A stretch of DNA of 64,000 bases from Lota lota (GCA_026745465.1 JACYXH010000363.1:2899001-2963000); one strand, 5' to 3'; shown: positions 12,581-63,190, counted from the stretch's first letter. The notes: generated by a model not told the origin, from the letters alone. Numbers and translations are program-made.

Positions 12581-14642
12581 TCCCACTGCTGGACAAGACG
12601 TCTGACTTGCCATCATACAGAAAAACTCGAAATTAAAATAAATAATAAAACATTCAGCATCACTACTTGGACTTTCATTGTTAATTTGCACTGTTTTATA
12701 GTTGTGCCTGTCTTGTTTCCAGTCCAGTTTTTATTGTATTCAAATGAACCAGGTTGGGCTCATTGAGATAAAAAATATATTGTGTGAGAGAGACCTGGAC
12801 AAGACAGCAACACACAAATTTCAAACACGGTTACAACATATAAGAGAAACTGGAAGAGAGTTTAGAAAACAGTTTAAAAAACATTCATATTTCACATCAA
12901 ATGACACAATTGAAAGCAGGGAAGCTGTGTCCATGTGATTTGTAATTTCAAAATAGTTGATCTAGAATAGGCAACTTTCTACGCATTTTTGTTAAAGTTC
13001 AGCATAATACATTATCGTTACCAAGTGTATTTTAATTGACACAAAAGTTACAGTATAAAAAATGACCCGCACAATTGGCGAGCCTGAATCGATCTGTGGT
13101 GCGCGGTCTAGGGTGAACATGAGTGATGTTCATTGTAGAGCCATTGATCTGCGCCACCTCAGACAGCTGAGGTCAGGGCAATAATAACTGCCCTGAAAGC
13201 TATACATCCCCAGAGTACCGCGTTCCACCCCCTCGATGGCCACAGCCTATTCCCAGAGAGACAGAGCGCCCAAACGGGCCGCATGAGGTCAGCACAGACA
13301 TCTGCCTTGATCCCCCACCCTCATCCCTTGCCTTTCCCGCCTGCCTTCCTGTTGTCTCTTCAGAGAACAGTACAGCACGGCTCGGGTGGGATCAGGTAAG
13401 GTGGGGTGAGGTAGGCATATATCTATCCACCTCCCTGGCCCATCATGTCCCAACCCCTGGTTGGGACAGCCAGAGGATTTACACCCTACCACCTCCACCC
13501 GCATCATCCCTAACCCAAGGTCCCAAAGGCTGTTTTATTTCAGGGGGGGGGGGGGGGGCTGGATATCTTGGGTGCCACCCATGGTATAACATTACCCTGC
13601 ATTAACAGACACTAAAATAACAGCAGGGCTTTGTCTGGCTAAAGGCTGGCCCAGTAAGTAGCCAAGCACAGTGACGCAGACGCAAAGTCTGCTAATGTGT
13701 CCTTTTTTTTCGGTGTGTGTGTGTGTGTGTGAGGGTGCCTATATGCAAGCAAAGCACACACACATAACACATGCATGCCTGCGCACACACGTCAGCACAC
13801 ACACAGATACACACGTTCTGAATTGTTCGTCACCTTAGTGAACCCCATGCTGTATTCCCTTGAGGATCTGGTGACGTAGCTACTGTCCTTTGAATGAATA
13901 GGTACAGGGTCTGGTCTGCAACGTGACAGAGAAAGACACAGAGCAGTGCTGTCTACTATTGTGTGTACTGGGCCTGCCTCAACTGGGCTCTCAAGCTGGT
14001 GAATGAGTTTTAAAGTGTGAGATTTAAGAAACCAAGAACAACCATGTTTCTATCTTTACATGTTTGTTTGTTTTATTGGGGGAAACAAGCACAGACAAAA
14101 ACATGTATTTCTTCTAGGAAAATGCAAATTGTTCTTCACAGACAGAGATGATTTAATTTCTGACCACAGGGAGAAGGCAGACACAAAAAGACACACAAGA
14201 TTGAGACGACAACAGGCAGCAGCAAAAAGCATAATAACTATATTTCAATTTTTATTTGTGATGGATTCAACAGTTTGGACAGCACCAGTTAATGTCTGTA
14301 ATCCTCCTTAGGTGGCAGAGTGGTGTGGATCTCTGGAGTGAGTAAGTGTGTACAGACATGAGCAACAGATTGGACCGTTGATAGAACCAAGACATTATGA
14401 GCAGATAAAAATCACAGTCAATATCTCCATTAACAGCGAGGGGACTCTGAGCTATTCTGCCAACCATGGGGCCAATTGGCATTATTCACTTGGTGGCCTT
14501 CTTGGTTCTACACTGCTGGTGTATAGAATCAAGATGGAAGCAAGATGGCCGCCAGGTGAATAAGGCCGATGAGGTTGGTTGGACACTGGTGACACTCTTC
14601 AAGTAGACTGCGTCAAGGTACTGGGGAAGGGGGAAGTGGGGG
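12581..14642. other. Intergenic interval between convergent ccdc63 and myl2, holding both 3' UTRs
   Basis: ccdc63 transcripts should end soon after AATAAA at 12637/12644. On the minus strand AATAAA at 14251-14256 is the likely myl2 poly(A) signal, leaving a 3' UTR of about 400 bases. Between them I see a G run near 13544-13558, short CA/GT tracts near 13715-13810, and no coding exon. Confidence 0.6.
14251..14256 (-). terminator. Candidate poly(A) signal of myl2
   Basis: The minus strand reads AATAAA about 390 bases downstream of the myl2 stop codon. No closer signal was noticed. Confidence 0.55.
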
Positions 14643-17600
14643 CTATTCCTGGTCCTTCTCCTCCCCGTGGGTGATGACGTGAACCAGGTTTTTGTAGTCC
14701 AGATTCCCGGCCACATCTGGGGGGAAGGCAGCGAACATCTGCTCCATCTAAATGAAAAAACCCAACCCAAGAACCATGAGTGATGCACCACAAGCAATGC
14801 AATGAGTTTAGTTCCTACTGACATTTGCGGATGTATGACAGTTTGATCATGAGCGCACAGAGTCGTGTACACAGATGATGTATTACCTCCTCAGGGGTGA
14901 ACCTGTCCGCTTGCGTTGTCAGCATCTGTGTCACACTGTACGAGAAGCAGAGAAGAGTCATCAGAGGACAAGAACAACAAGAATGTGGATGGCATGACTA
15001 CAGGATGGCTTCAAAAGATGTAATAGACGCTTGTTAGGGATCTGTGAGTTTGGACCTATAATACTACGAAACCGCATTACATGTTGGCGAATTATGGCAC
15101 TACTCACTCATCCTTCCTCAGCACTCCTGTCGCCTCGGGGTCAAAGACTTTGAACGCGTTAAGAATGGTCTCCTCTGGGTCCGCACCTAGAAAAGAAGTC
15201 CAGGAAGTGAATGAAGTGAAGTGACGTTTTCCACCTCCGCTTCTTGTTCATCTATGTCCATTGTCCACTTACCTTTGAGCTTCTCCCCGAACATGGTGAG
15301 GAAGACTGTGAAATTGATTGGACCGGGAGCCTCTTTCAGCATCTCATCAATCTCCTCCTGCTTCACGTTGAGGCGACCTGTGGACGCAAGGGGGTGATTG
15401 AGTACCTAACCCTAACCCTAACCATAACCTCTGGAAAACATCTGCTGTTTTACAGATCCAGCTTTCTTGAAATACAGTTATAGATATTTGAATATATAAA
15501 CCTGGTTGACAGGACATACTGTAGATCAGAGTAAGAGAGCGGTGAACTTGGAGATAATGTTCCTTTGAACTGAGGACTTCTGCTTATCAACCAGCAGGAA
15601 ATACGAGAAGATGGTCTATTATAAAGACATTTTAATGGTTCTATCCTGACACGACAAGTAAAAGTGGACCTTTGACAGTAACATTATGACATCATGATGT
15701 AACGGTGACTCACCCAGAGCTGCAAAGGTGTCCCTCAGGTCGTTCTTGTCTATGAATCCATCTCTGTTCTGGTCCATTATAGTGAAGGCCTGAGGACAAG
15801 GACACAATATTAAGCCTTACATCTTACAATTCCTTGTCATTTTCTTGTACAAAACCATGCTCAATGTCTCTGTCTGTAGCTTAGAGGGAAAACATCTGAA
15901 TGCTAAAGCATAAGTAAAAAAAGACAAAAGTTAAGATGTAAAACATATCTCATAAAAAATAGGTCTCATTTCGGTTACTCAATACTCCAGAGCATCCCTC
16001 TATTAAGCCTGGGGTGGTGGAGTATTAATAACCTGTGTGATTCCTGGGGCCTTTGGCTGGTATTCAGGGCATGCCCAGTGGCCCTGTGTGCAGCCTAATC
16101 ACTGATGACACGTATAAATGGCTGGCCCCCATTGGCCCTCATACCACTCATACCACACGCCTCTGTTCCTTCATACCAGGGACTCGGAGCAGACAGGTGG
16201 GCATTCCCGAACCATGAACAAAGGGCCATGGAAACGGAACAAGAGGATGAGAGAGCAAGGGGGATGTGGAGAAAACAATTTCAAGAGTCCTTTATTTCCA
16301 ACGGTCTCTTCTAAAATACTTTAGTATCCTAATCCTCAGCTGTGGGCATTGCTCTTTCGTGTCGGTGTTGTGTATCAACCCCTGCTCTGTTCCACTCCTG
16401 CGGCTTAAAGCTCACTGCATTATGACAAACAATGGAGGGGGGTGAAATCAAAAGGCAACGACACGTTTATGGGTAGATATTAGAGATATAAATATAGTGA
16501 CAACAATGCTAATCCTGTCTCTCTCTCACCTCCTTGAACTCCTGGATCTGGGCCTGCTCAAACATGGAGAACACATTGGAGTTTGCTCCATCGGCTGACC
16601 TCTTCTTGGTTTTCTTAGGGGCCTGAGAAACATAGAGGTGGAGGAGCAACAGGGAGGTAGAGGAGGTGTATGGAGGTGGAGGAGCAACAGGGAGGTAGAG
16701 GAGGTGTATGGAGGTGGAGGAGGAACAGGGAGGTAGAGGAGGTGTATGGAGGTGAAGGAGCAACAGGGAGGTAGAGGAGGAGTATGGAGGTGGAGGAGCA
16801 ACAGGGAGGTAGAGGAGGAGTATGGAGGAGGAGGAGTATGGAGGTAGAGGAGCCACATGGAGGAAGAGGAGGAGTACGGAGGTAGATGAGCAACATGGAG
16901 GTAGAGGAGGAGTATGGAGGTGGAGGAGCAACATGGAGGTAGAGGAGGAATATGGAGGTTGAGGAGGAATATGGAGGTTGAGGAGTATTATGGAGGAGGA
17001 GTATGGAGGTAGAGGTAATGTTAGATGAGGGCCAAAACATACATTGAAACAAACACTTTTATCATGGGAAACATCTACCAATATTCTATAACACTATTTT
17101 TCTATGAAGTATCCGTGCATGACAATTTTGGAAGAGTTTGGAAAGTAAAATAATGTACACGTGTGTCTAGGTGGCTCAGCAGTACTGCATATGCGTCATA
17201 CCAATAATGTATGACATTACAGAAAACATCTTGAATAGCATCTAATTTAGCAAATAGTCAAACAAGCATACAATAACAGCACTTGAATTTTCACCATTAA
17301 TGACAATTAATTGAATAAGCTATGAAAACTCTAACAGTATTATTTCATAAGAATAGTGTTAGGTTTTTAAAGCTTATTCAGTTAATATGCATAGCTTATT
17401 CAATAATAATATGACTCTGCACTCACACTTTTCTTTAATAAGAAAAGTGTTAGTGTTGAGTAATAGTAATATTAACTTTCCGCCAGAAATTATTGTAACC
17501 AGGCTGTAAGACAAACATTTCTAGCAATTGTTGAACCATTACTTATTAATCATTTTCAATAAAAAAAAACGTACAGAAAGTACACAAAATAGAACATTTA

Positions 17601-17751
17601 TTATATTAAGCATTTAACATGAACTAACACAGCTATACTTGCATTGCTATTCAATGGGAGACCCAAGAAGAAAACATGAATCACATCAAGTTGACTAAAT
17701 CTCCTGCTATGTTTCCAGTGGTGGATGATAAGAGATAGAGAGACTCACCAT
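14643..17751 (-). CDS. myl2: Myosin regulatory light chain 2 (slow/cardiac ventricular type)
   Basis: Seven coding exons on the minus strand are 17749-17751, 16530-16622, 15714-15789, 15273-15377, 15108-15186, 14887-14935 and 14643-14747. They give a closed frame of 510 nt, or 169 aa. Exon 1 codes only for the initiator Met, as in mammalian MYL2. The N-terminus is [13 protein letters not shown], followed by [11 protein letters not shown] with the candidate MLCK-site serine at about residue 16. The first EF-hand loop is intact ([12 protein letters not shown], about residues 38-49) and the protein ends [12 protein letters not shown]2 wraps the myosin lever arm and tunes contraction through calcium and phosphorylation. 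[19 protein letters not shown] separates it from fast-skeletal Mylpf. The a/b fish paralogue cannot be assigned here. Intron 1 holds a pyrimidine-rich minisatellite that ends at the exon 2 acceptor. Confidence 0.95.
15404..15429. repeat. Short telomere-like tract in myl2 intron
   Basis: CCTAACCCTAACCCTAACC-type repeats of about three units lie in the intron between exons 3 and 4. The tract is too short to be more than an interstitial relic. Confidence 0.6.
16626..17020 (-). repeat. GA-rich minisatellite of about 38 bp, pyrimidine-rich on the myl2 sense strand
   Basis: Units such as GAGGTGGAGGAGCAACAGGG start at 16635 and 16673, a 38-bp period, with shorter degenerate units toward 17,020. On the transcribed strand this is about 390 nt of CT-rich sequence ending only a few bases from the exon 2 acceptor at 16622. 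Long open frames reading SSTS and LLLH repeats over it are repeat artefacts. Confidence 0.9.
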
Positions 17752-17853
17752 GGCTGAGACAGGCAGGAGGTTAGGCGGACAATAGGGCCGGTGAACAATG
17801 GCCACTATTTGGGTGGCCTTTTGTAGCCCCCAATCCACAGAGCCACGGGGCGA

Positions 17854-17861
17854 TATTTATA
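17854..17861 (-). promoter_or_regulatory. TATA box of myl2
   Basis: The minus strand reads TATAAATA about 103 bases upstream of the myl2 ATG. That spacing fits a strong muscle promoter with a short 5' UTR. A CCACCCAAATAGTGG segment at 17802-17816 resembles an imperfect CArG box but lies downstream of the expected start. Confidence 0.6.
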
Positions 17862-18564
17862 AACCATGTCCTCTTTAGGAAGTGGCAGGTAAATTATGCT
17901 CACACACACACACACACACTACAGCACATACAGTATAAAATTCTCCCTCAAAGCACATCCTGACTGGCAGACAAAAAGACCCCCCCCCCCATATCTCTCT
18001 CTCTATCTCTCTCTCTCTCTCTCTCTCTGATGGTCCATGTACCTACAGGTTAGGATTGTTAACCTTGGCTTACAGTGTGGAACAATAGAGAAGGGGGTTA
18101 GGATCAGGTTAGGGTATCATGTCATGAGCAGGCCTCTGAAGGCAAAGGGTCTTCCAGCTCCAAAAGACCACACTTGCTACATACAGTATGTTAGTCCATT
18201 GAGAGGAGCATCGCAGAACGACTTTGTGTGTTGAATCAAGTTTTATTGACCTCAATTCAACCAGAAATCATCTTTGAGCAAATATATACGTATATATAAA
18301 AATTGATGAAGTCAAATGTAACAGCACATAGTTCCACGGCAATGTTCTTAACTTATACAAGGAGATAAAACAAGGGTTGAGGATTAAAAGCATTTGGATT
18401 TTGATGAATAATATTGGAACGCTGCTAAGAGTTGTTTAAAGATAAACACATCTCAGACCACGTCGACGCAGTGACTTCTCCATTCATCTGAACGTTGGTG
18501 GAAAAGGCAATCAGAGCCAGGGCAGCCTTATCTGCTCATTAGTTTAGATTTATGGTCCTGTCAG

Positions 18565-18566
<2 letters not shown>

Positions 18567-18633
<67 letters not shown>
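18567..18633. repeat. (GT)n microsatellite
   Basis: Uninterrupted run of about 67 bp. Confidence 0.97.
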
Positions 18634-18635
<2 letters not shown>

Positions 18636-18979
18636 GCATTAGACGCATGCCGTGCTGCGTGACTGGCATACACAGGCCTACCTTTAACTAGCATGTTATG
18701 GGTACCTCCCCAAACACACACTTACACATCACCACCTCCTATTAGTTTTGGCCCTGAACTACTAGCTGTTCTAACTATTCGGGTCGATAATTATGTTCAT
18801 AATCATAATTGTAGGTCAAATAAAGACAATTTTATCTCACTATTCATGGTGTTAGAAAATGGAAAAGGGGCACAGCTGTTTCATCAAGGTAAGACAAGGG
18901 GCCGGCGTGTGTTTGTGTGAGGACGAGATTTGTAGTTGGCTCATAATAATTGAGCCTAATGGTATATGTTCAGTACCTT

Positions 18980-19007
18980 CCCCCCCCCCCCCCCCCCCCC
19001 CCCCCCC
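18980..19007. repeat. Poly-C homopolymer (C28)
   Basis: Run of about 28 cytosines; the complementary strand could form G-quadruplexes. Confidence 0.9.
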
Positions 19008-19656
19008 GTCCTCCAGGGCATTGCCGCTCCCTGGACCCAACCACTTCAAACAGCCAGCATATCAAAAATTATTCGTTCCAATTTGAATTCCTGTAGTAGG
19101 CAACCTTGTTAAACATCATGGCTCAGCTATAGCTTCTTAAAACAACCTGGGCTCCACACCTGACCTACTTTGATTAATGTAAGACCAACAGAGGGTAAAA
19201 GTTAGTGAAAGGATCACGTCGTACACAGGAGCGATTAAGGTGTTAAAGATTCAACACCCCCTGAACAAGAGCAGCCAACAGAGCCTTCAGGGAGGGGATC
19301 AGGCCGTGGTACGTGCAACATTCTTAAGTTTGACACCGCTGACACTGTGCACACCATCTTACAATGTGCCAACTGATTCCACAAGTCCTCTGCTATGAGC
19401 CGAGGCAGGGAAAAGCAATGGTTTATGCAGTAATCAGTGTGTGTGTGTGTGTGTGTGTCTGGGGGCGAGGGGGAAGGCTGCGTGGTGTGATCTAAATACA
19501 GGGAATGAAATCCTCTCTCCGAGCCACCGTGAGCCTGCAAGGCTTCTGCAGCAGATGTCCTCACATTCTAGTGTGTATGATGAGCACTGTATTAGTCGTT
19601 AGCGTTTCTACTGTGTAGCACGTTCTTATTATACACATCCATGTTGGGAGGTCACC

Positions 19657-19698
<42 letters not shown>

Positions 19699-20596
19699 TC
19701 TGGACCAGTCAGTGATCAGCGTTGGATCTAGAATGGGGGTCCATTGTCACAGTGGAGCTGTGTCTCTGTGACCATCAGCCACTGGGATCAGATGCCTATA
19801 TATAGTTCAACAAAATAAACCAGCAACCGAAAGAAACACACCACTTCAACAGGTGTTCTTTGTGCTGCCGAAGATGTACAGGCCTACAGTAAGCTAGTAG
19901 AGAAAGAAAAAAATAAACATATTCTCTACCTAATCTCTATCTGCTTATAGAGATTCTGCAATGTGGATTTGAAAAAAAACAGGTTCAACCCATTAATCTA
20001 ATCTAATAAAACAAATCCTGCACTCATATTCACTCTACCCACAAGAAGCACAAGAGAACATACAACTGGGTATAATATTTTATATTCTGTGACAAAAACT
20101 CTACAAGGAACGCTAATAAAACATCCGTTAGCAAACATCAACATCATATTGAGCGTTGTGTCATGGAATGAAAGAAAAATAAAGAAAAATCGAACTAAAG
20201 GGATGCTTAGTCTTGTGGGCATTGCTGAGCCTCTTTGCAGCGAGATGACAGAGATACATTAGAATACTTAATAATACGGATGTAAATCTGCCCCCCAGCG
20301 TCACCTAAGAGAACAGTTAGCCCCTTTCAGATACAGGGCTGTGCAATCTGTAGTGATGGGGTTGCCTCTGTCAGACACATGGTGACCACTGGTCGTCAGT
20401 CTTCCAGGCTTTGGTACATTCAAAATGTTCCTTCTAGAAATGAAATGAAACTCGTGTGGTTTGGCTTAGAAACATAAGGCATGGTTAAAGCAATGGCACC
20501 TCACGTGTTCATATTCAACAGGAAAAAATACAGCTCAACTATATCATTTGATGATAATGTATAAGTGATAGGACTGATCATTGTCATGGACACTAC

Positions 20597-20620
20597 AGTA
20601 TATATATATATATATATATA

Positions 20621-20656
<36 letters not shown>

Positions 20657-20680
20657 TATATACAGTATATATATACACTA
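20597..20680. repeat. (TA)n-rich tract
   Basis: Alternating TA runs interrupted by ACAGTATA and GTATATA, followed by four to five GATT units at about 20687-20710. It lies in the probable cit 3' region. Confidence 0.9.
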
Positions 20681-21470
20681 GGAATGATTGATTGATTGAT
20701 TTGATTGATAAGGGTCAAATATCTTTTTTAGCCTGAAGGGAATTGGTCTTGGTTTAACAATTATTTGACTCAAATTAATTGTGCCTTTATTAAAAGAAAA
20801 ATGGATTACTTTAGCATGTTGCTAAGGTGCAAAGGATAAACTGGAACCGAATAGAAGAGAATAGGGGCATTCGATGCATGTCTTAAAGTCACTTTCCTTG
20901 ATTAGCGTGCTTCATAGTGAACAAAGGGTGTCAACACAACCCAAACGAGGCAGAAGCAGCTCTCTCGTTCACCTCAGATATACATACTCATGCCGTTTAT
21001 CATTCAGTAAAAACAAATACTATGTTCATCTTCGACTTTTAACAACAATTTGGGCTATATACAATATTGAGGCGCATTGTACAGAAATAAATGCTACTAG
21101 GTTGTAAGCTTCACTCATGATTTTTTTGTCCCTCCCTCATAGCTAGCATATATATTTTGCCATTGACAGATGGAAGTGCATATTCAAGATAAAATCACTA
21201 ACTTGATCAAAGACACCAGAACATATATATTTAAAATAATATTCATTTGACATTCAAGAGGACACATAACTATTTTTTGTTTTCTTTAACAAAAATAGAC
21301 ACGGCCTTTCCGGCCTTGAAATTCCATCTCAGTACGTATAAAATTAAGTCTGCCTATTTACAAACAAAGTAGAGCGTTCTGACGACTAAGAAAGGTCCTG
21401 TTTGACGGTTGCGGAGGGTCGGTAGGGCGGTGCAGCCTCTTGACAGGGCAGACATCTTCCGGGGGAACAG

Positions 21471-21492
21471 GGGGGGGGGGGGGGGGGGGGGG
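21471..21492. repeat. Poly-G homopolymer (G22)
   Basis: Run of about 22 guanines in the probable cit 3' UTR. On the transcribed strand it is C-rich. Confidence 0.9.
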
Positions 21493-22123
21493 TAGGGTAT
21501 GGTTAGGGTTGCATGAACAAGGCAGGGATTCTGTGACGTTTTTGCTCCAGCTAAGCCTTTCAAAGTCCTTAGACCAAACTACAGTCTTTAGGGGAGACGG
21601 AGCTCGGATAGATTGATTGTGATGCGTGTGCGACCCGTGTTAGAGCCTGGCTGGAGCAAGAGCCTCACGGGCTGCTAATACGACTGTCATCTGATCTGTG
21701 TGCGGACGGAGAGAAGAATAGAAAACACTCAAATTATACGAATCATTTCATAGGTCCACCTCTTGCATTTTAAAAGTGCCTAATCGTCTGATAAACCCCT
21801 AGCATTTTGGCATTGTTTTTTTGTATGTATTATTAAAATAGGGTTGCTACAGCTGTGCTTATTGGGAGTTATTCCTGACGTCTGCAGGAGTGACCGAAGG
21901 GCGGGAGACAAGCCAGAGTTGCTTGTCCTGTGGGTGTCTCTCGCTCACTCGCTCTCTCCCTCAGATAAAACATTGTGTGGCAGTGTTTCATCAGGCGTCT
22001 GTGCTGTTGCCGGGGGGTAACTGCGCTCCCGCCCTCGGCCTCCCCTCCTCCCCTTGCAGAGATCAAGAGCTGGGTGTAGGGTGGATGCGCTGGGTACGGT
22101 GGTGGAGGAGGTGGTGCAATCGC

Positions 22124-60367
<38,244 letters not shown>

Positions 60368-60820
60368 GATTTCTTCACAAATATATGACACTAAATCAGA
60401 TCAAACGTAAGGTTAGAAGGAGCCCGATCGGTTTAACTTAGTCTTCAGCCTTACGTTGTATGGCATGTAATGATATGATGTGTTAACGAAATGTCAACAA
60501 ATGTGTTCTCGGTGAGCTTAGCTTCCTAACGTCTTCGACAGTTTGTCAAATTATGCAAAACATGACTACCTTTAATGCTCAGACAAAGATAGAAGTTCAA
60601 CAAAATACCATAAAGAAATACGCACACGAAAAACTCACCAAACTTCCATCTAAGTAATATGATATCGCTCCTATAAAGATAGAGATAATACTAGGTTGAC
60701 TACTTGGCCCGCATCGTTTCCGGTTAACTTTCAAAAATTTGCGCGTTCCCCACCCATTCTTTCAGAGCCGTCTAGACATTCGTGTTTGATTGGTTGTTCA
60801 AATCGTTAAGGGGCGGGTAC
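60368..60820 (-). promoter_or_regulatory. cit: cit 5' UTR, noncoding first exon and promoter
   Basis: The coding exon probably starts at 60390 after acceptor TTTAG. A donor TTTG|GTGAGT at 60639 suggests an upstream noncoding exon. Upstream, the minus strand shows TTTGAA at 60730-60735 (a CHR-type cell-cycle element), a nearby CGCGC, CCAATCA at 60787-60793 and a GC box near 60810. No TATA box is seen. This is the arrangement of late cell-cycle promoters and suits a cytokinesis kinase. Confidence 0.5.
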
Positions 60821-61283
60821 AAATGGTGTTTTGTACACATGTAATGACCACTTTCTGCGTTCAAGAGATGAGGTGTTGATGGTAAATCTGCAAATGTGTA
60901 TTTATTAGTCAGAGATTCACCAAGTTGCAATATGTAATATGGTTTATGCTGAATGAATAAAGGGATAACTTTAAATGTCGTATTTCTAGCAGAAGCTGAT
61001 CAGATATGTTGTCATGAATTATGTCAATAATTGATAACAAAATAAATTATTGTCCATCCATAATCTGTTATAATTTATAATTATATTTATTTTAATCAAT
61101 TATAATATTACACAAATATCAAGTAAAACAGTCACACTTTTCCAATTAAAAGCACACTTCACACGCTTGCTTTTTGGATAAGCCACAGCCTTTATTTCCA
61201 AACAAGATGTCAAGTAATTAGTTTTCCACTACAAATGTATCTTGCTAGAGGGAAGAGGAAACCCTGTTGAAAGACAGCTCACT
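60821..61283. other. Interval between cit promoter and crystallin stop
   Basis: AT-rich sequence without coding signs. The minus strand carries AATAAA at 61191-61196, about 90 bases past the crystallin stop, the likely poly(A) signal of that gene. Confidence 0.7.
61191..61196 (-). terminator. Poly(A) signal of the crystallin gene
   Basis: AATAAA on the minus strand, 88 bases downstream of the TGA at 61284-61286. Confidence 0.75.
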
Positions 61284-63190
61284 TCAATTTGCCCCTGCGG
61301 CCGCGTGAGGAGCTGGGACAGGGGGGCTAGGGTTGGGGGTTGGGTTTGGGTTTGGGGTTGGGTTAGGGTTGGGAGTGGGTTCAGGACCAGGTGTAGGGGC
61401 GGGCACATTGAAACACCCCCTCTTATGCCACTGCATGTCCTTCACACGTCGGAAGGACTGGATGAGAGGTGTTGCGGCTCCCCATTCGTTCCAGTGCTTG
61501 TAATCGCCGTGCTCAAACACATACTGGCGCCCCCTGTAGCCGGGATACATGTATCCCACCCACCTTCAGAAAGCAGAGGAGAAGTACAATTTGTGTGTGG
61601 AACAGAGCATTTAACATCCCAGACCTGCAGAGGAGCGAGGTATGTCTTAAAGGGTCTCTATCTCCACCAGGTATGATATTGATTAGCCATTGCAAGCCAT
61701 TTCAAAATCTACCCTACAGTGACATCACACGTGGGAGTGTCCACCTAGATGTATGATGGATAGATATATCAACCTACTAGCTTACACAGTTGACTGTATC
61801 AACTGGTAGGCTGATCTATAACAGGTCGATTTTGAAAATGGTGCTTGTAATGGCTCATCAATATCACACCTGTTGGTAAAATAGGCTCCCTTTAACATCA
61901 AGTCTTCCTCTCAGCAACAGATGATATACACCATGGTAAACACATCCAAAAAGATGATCCACTTAAGTATTCAAAGTGGTGTGTACAGCTTAAAGACGTT
62001 TGTAGACTTACGTTCCATTGACCGACTTGATGCTGGCCACGCGGTCTTGGAAGCCATGAGCCCAAAGACTGGGCACGTCATCATCAATAATCTCCATCTT
62101 CCTCCCGGCATAGCCCGCATTTTCAAACAGGTGCAACGTATGCTCCGCGGTGTCCTGGAGAGAGAGAGAGAGAGAGGAAACAGGACTTTTGTACATTTAG
62201 TGTATTGCCTAGAAAGACTTTTAGAAAAGTGTCAGATCAGTACTGTTTGTTAATGCTAGCGGAGGCAAATTGGGAGAAACCAGCCAAAGTAAGATAGATT
62301 TTGAAAATATCCAACCCAAAAAATCCCACCCCTCTCCTCAGGCATCCCTCTAAAACCATTCCCCCAAAACAAATTTATTTTGTCAGAGCATTTGATTTAT
62401 TTTTTGGTGTGGGGATTTAAAGAGAATTTCTACAAATATGTAAAACAAATGCTTATAAAACAAATCGCTAGCTTTAAACCTCATACCCGATTTGCTGTAC
62501 AGTCTCCTTCACTAGCTGTACTACTACTATTGATCAGCAGTAGTATCACTTATACATGCAATATGCTCTGGTATTATTGCTCAGTGGTGTTTACTGACCA
62601 CCTTGAGAGGTCTGAAGGAGCGCAGGTAGTAAGTGCTCTGGCTGTTGGTCCAGGTGCTCCAGCGGGGGTACTCCCCTTTCTCCAACACAAACTGCTCCCC
62701 AGCGAAGCCCGGGAGCTCATACCCAACCCACCTGGGGAGAAACATACAGGATAACATAAACGTACATAAACAAAATACAGGATCAAAAGGAAACATGTGT
62801 GTCAATAGCGTGTAGCAGTCATGTGGGCGGAGTGGAAAGGCAATGAACATATCTTTTTTATGTAGAAGAGGCAGTTAGACTGTATTACTCACGGGCCACA
62901 CTCTACGATGACTGAGGCAATTCTCTCTGTCTTTTCGATCACATCCTTGCATTCAGCAGACAATTCCACCTTCTTTCCAATAAAGTTCTCAAACTCGAAA
63001 GCCACCAACTGCAAGCGAGGACCAGATGTTATTGTGACTACGTGGAATCACACAGCGATGACCCATTTTAATGCCATTTGTCAGAGCTTGTTAGAAGTCA
63101 CTGCTTAAATCCTACCTTGTATGTGACTCCAGCCCCTCCTTGGCCCTTCCCTGCAGCCTGTTGGTCTGGTATTCCCTGATGTTCGGGCAT
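61284..63190 (-). CDS. crybb1: Beta-B1-type crystallin with proline-rich C-terminal extension
   Basis: Five coding exons on the minus strand (63116-63190, 62893-63008, 62599-62731, 62012-62154, 61284-61563) give 747 nt, 248 aa. Exon structure follows the beta/gamma-crystallin rule: an N-terminal arm exon, then one Greek-key motif per exon. Diagnostic segments are [58 protein letters not shown] and [24 protein letters not shown]. They match beta-B1, a structural lens protein. The fish beta-B1-like paralogue cannot be settled. The N-terminal arm is short (about 23 aa) and Gly/Gln-rich. After QWHKRG the chain continues for about 43 residues with PTPNPNP repeats, unlike the short mammalian C-terminal arm. 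The exon 5 acceptor (GAAG) is weak. Exon 1 coding sequence begins seven bases after an acceptor, so a noncoding exon lies upstream. Confidence 0.9.
61327..61390 (-). repeat. crybb1: Degenerate telomere-like hexamer array inside the crystallin reading frame
   Basis: The plus strand reads a run of GGGTTG, GGGTTT, GGGTTA and related units. On the coding strand these give the Pro-Asn-Pro-Thr repeats of the C-terminal extension. Confidence 0.85.

Larger units (their letters stand above)
17862..22123. other. Interval between myl2 promoter and the last cit exon, including the cit 3' UTR
   Basis: I find no coding exon. The right part should be the cit 3' UTR; a minus-strand AATAAA at 20786-20791 is one possible end signal. 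The rest holds microsatellites (18567-18633, 19437-19458, 19659-19696), a C28 run (18980-19007), a G22 run (21471-21492) and a (TA)n tract at about 20597-20680 followed by GATT repeats. Confidence 0.55.

Noticed and set aside
16509..17081. Frames of 110-190 aa rich in S, T, L and P
   Set aside because: They read through the myl2 intron minisatellite. Only the last part coincides with true exon 2.
17425..17450. Perfect hairpin ACACTTTTCTT-TAAT-AAGAAAAGTGT in myl2 intron 1
   Set aside because: It is a short AT-rich palindrome of a kind expected by chance, with no other sign of function.
14643..17751. Fast-skeletal light chain Mylpf or atrial Myl7 as identity of the light-chain gene
   Set aside because: The segment [19 protein letters not shown] and the single-codon first exon fit MYL2 better.
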